Below are positions 63,479-64,000 of a stretch of DNA of 64,000 bases, piece after piece; within the stretch, counting starts at the first letter, position 1; each line of letters opens with the position of its first letter. The stretch lies in assembly GCF_011047315.1 (NCBI RefSeq), contig NZ_CP049259.1:496001-560000 (forward strand). The letters run 5' to 3'. The position numbers and the translations under genes were made by a program. The notes beneath the pieces are model-generated. The model was given only the letters and a program-made list of their open reading frames with translations. It was not told where the DNA came from and searched no databases. The DNA is from Altererythrobacter sp. BO-6 (GTDB lineage: Bacteria; Pseudomonadota; Alphaproteobacteria; Sphingomonadales; Sphingomonadaceae).

Positions 63479-64000
63479 ATGAGCGGACAAGAAGGAACGG
63501 CATTCATCCTGACGAACGATGCCATGCCCGGGTTTGCAAGGGTCGAGTTCACCACAAAAGATGACCTCGCGAACAAGATCAAGAAGATAAACAGGTCCGA
63601 TCTCCCGATACCCTTCCGGCTCTACTTCGCAGCCAAGGTGAACGACTGCGACCTGGTTGACCGCAATCTGCACTACCTGTTCTCGGATCATTGCGACACG
63701 CGCGATGCCCGGTTTTTCAGAATCAACCCCGACCGGCTGCGGGTGGCGATCGAATTGGCCGCTACCGCCCCCATCGCGATCGATGACGATGACATTGGAA
63801 TTTCTCCCGAGATGCGGGCACGCATGGACCAGATCAAGGCTTCACACGATGCCTCAAGGTTTGGCGCATTCAGTGCAGCGCCTGGGACTGTTCTGTATTT
63901 CACCAAGGATACCACAATCACTTGCACTGCCCTGGGCAACGGAATGGTGGAGTTTGAAGGCAAGGCGACAACTCCTGCCGAGGCAACCCGAGATGCCTTG
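63479..64000 (+). CDS. Degenerate GIY-YIG (T5orf172-like) protein with DUF4357-like part, truncated by the window
   Basis: Open for 174 codons to the window edge. The N-terminal part follows the T5orf172/Mug113 pattern (AFILTNDAMPGFARVEFTTK, LPIPFRLYFAAKVNDCDLVD, LHYLFSDHC, ARFFRINPDRLRVAIEL) but the GIY and YIG tyrosines and the K-G of VKVGFTT are replaced (TAFILTN; ARVEFTT), so nuclease activity is doubtful. Residues about 140-174 (GTVLYFTKDTTITCTALGNG, MVEFEGKATTPAEA) match the DUF4357 pattern. ATG 63479 is the best start. Such proteins can be linked to mobile or defence genes; the context here is cut off. Confidence 0.75.
   Translation, partial: MSGQEGTAFILTNDAMPGFARVEFTTKDDLANKIKKINRSDLPIPFRLYFAAKVNDCDLVDRNLHYLFSDHCDTRDARFFRINPDRLRVAIELAATAPIAIDDDDIGISPEMRARMDQIKASHDASRFGAFSAAPGTVLYFTKDTTITCTALGNGMVEFEGKATTPAEATRDAL

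Overview
The window is high-GC DNA from an alphaproteobacterium, most likely a sphingomonad close to Erythrobacteraceae. This is inferred from gene content: a C4-pathway 5-aminolevulinate synthase, a plsY-dprA-topA block, an ADP-glucose glycogen operon, and EPS genes of sphingomonad style. No rRNA, tRNA, CRISPR array or complete insertion sequence was seen.

Bases 1-9130 hold core genes: topA (cut by the window edge), dprA and plsY on the minus strand, then a membrane-bound LuxR-type HTH protein with EF-hands, murI, hemA, a nitroreductase and two exported proteins on the plus strand. Bases 7877-13871 (minus) hold polyamine genes: an ornithine/lysine-type decarboxylase behind a start-masking hairpin, carboxynorspermidine decarboxylase (nspC) and its partner dehydrogenase. 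Between the last two sits a GxxExxY gene flanked by 25-bp inverted repeats, which looks like a small inserted cassette. An XRE regulator and a lipoprotein lie between the decarboxylases.

Bases 14096-15993 carry a threonine dehydratase-like enzyme and two tandem MAPEG membrane proteins. Bases 16013-28626 (minus) carry trxB and a tightly coupled glycogen operon, glgP-glgB-glgC-glgA-pgm-glgX, ending in a CX5R phosphatase fused to the operon by a 4-bp overlap. malQ is divergent from glgP across a short region with three palindromes. Bases 31029-34312 hold a PilZ protein, a coiled-coil protein, a SleB-type cell wall hydrolase and a NarL/FixJ-type regulator with an incomplete receiver site.

Bases 34582-62086 form a surface-polysaccharide locus: Wza-like export lipoprotein, initiating sugar-phosphate transferase, outer-membrane barrel, Wzc-like co-polymerase/tyrosine kinase, four or five glycosyltransferase-type proteins, a Wzy-like polymerase and a Wzx flippase. 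The second half (47111-60016) looks less GC-rich and contains sugar-tailoring genes: glucose-1-phosphate cytidylyltransferase, two SDR proteins, a C-methyltransferase-like protein, a UDP-galactopyranose-mutase-like flavoprotein, a 2OG-Fe(II) oxygenase and a DAO-family oxidase. Its most striking content is two paralogous pairs of a GMC flavoprotein with a CCx4Cx2C iron-sulfur motif and a small Tat-signal partner, which resemble periplasmic FAD sugar dehydrogenases.

Bases 62287-64000 hold two small unknown genes and the start of a degenerate GIY-YIG/DUF4357 protein that runs off the end. All family assignments come from reading motifs by eye; no database search was run.
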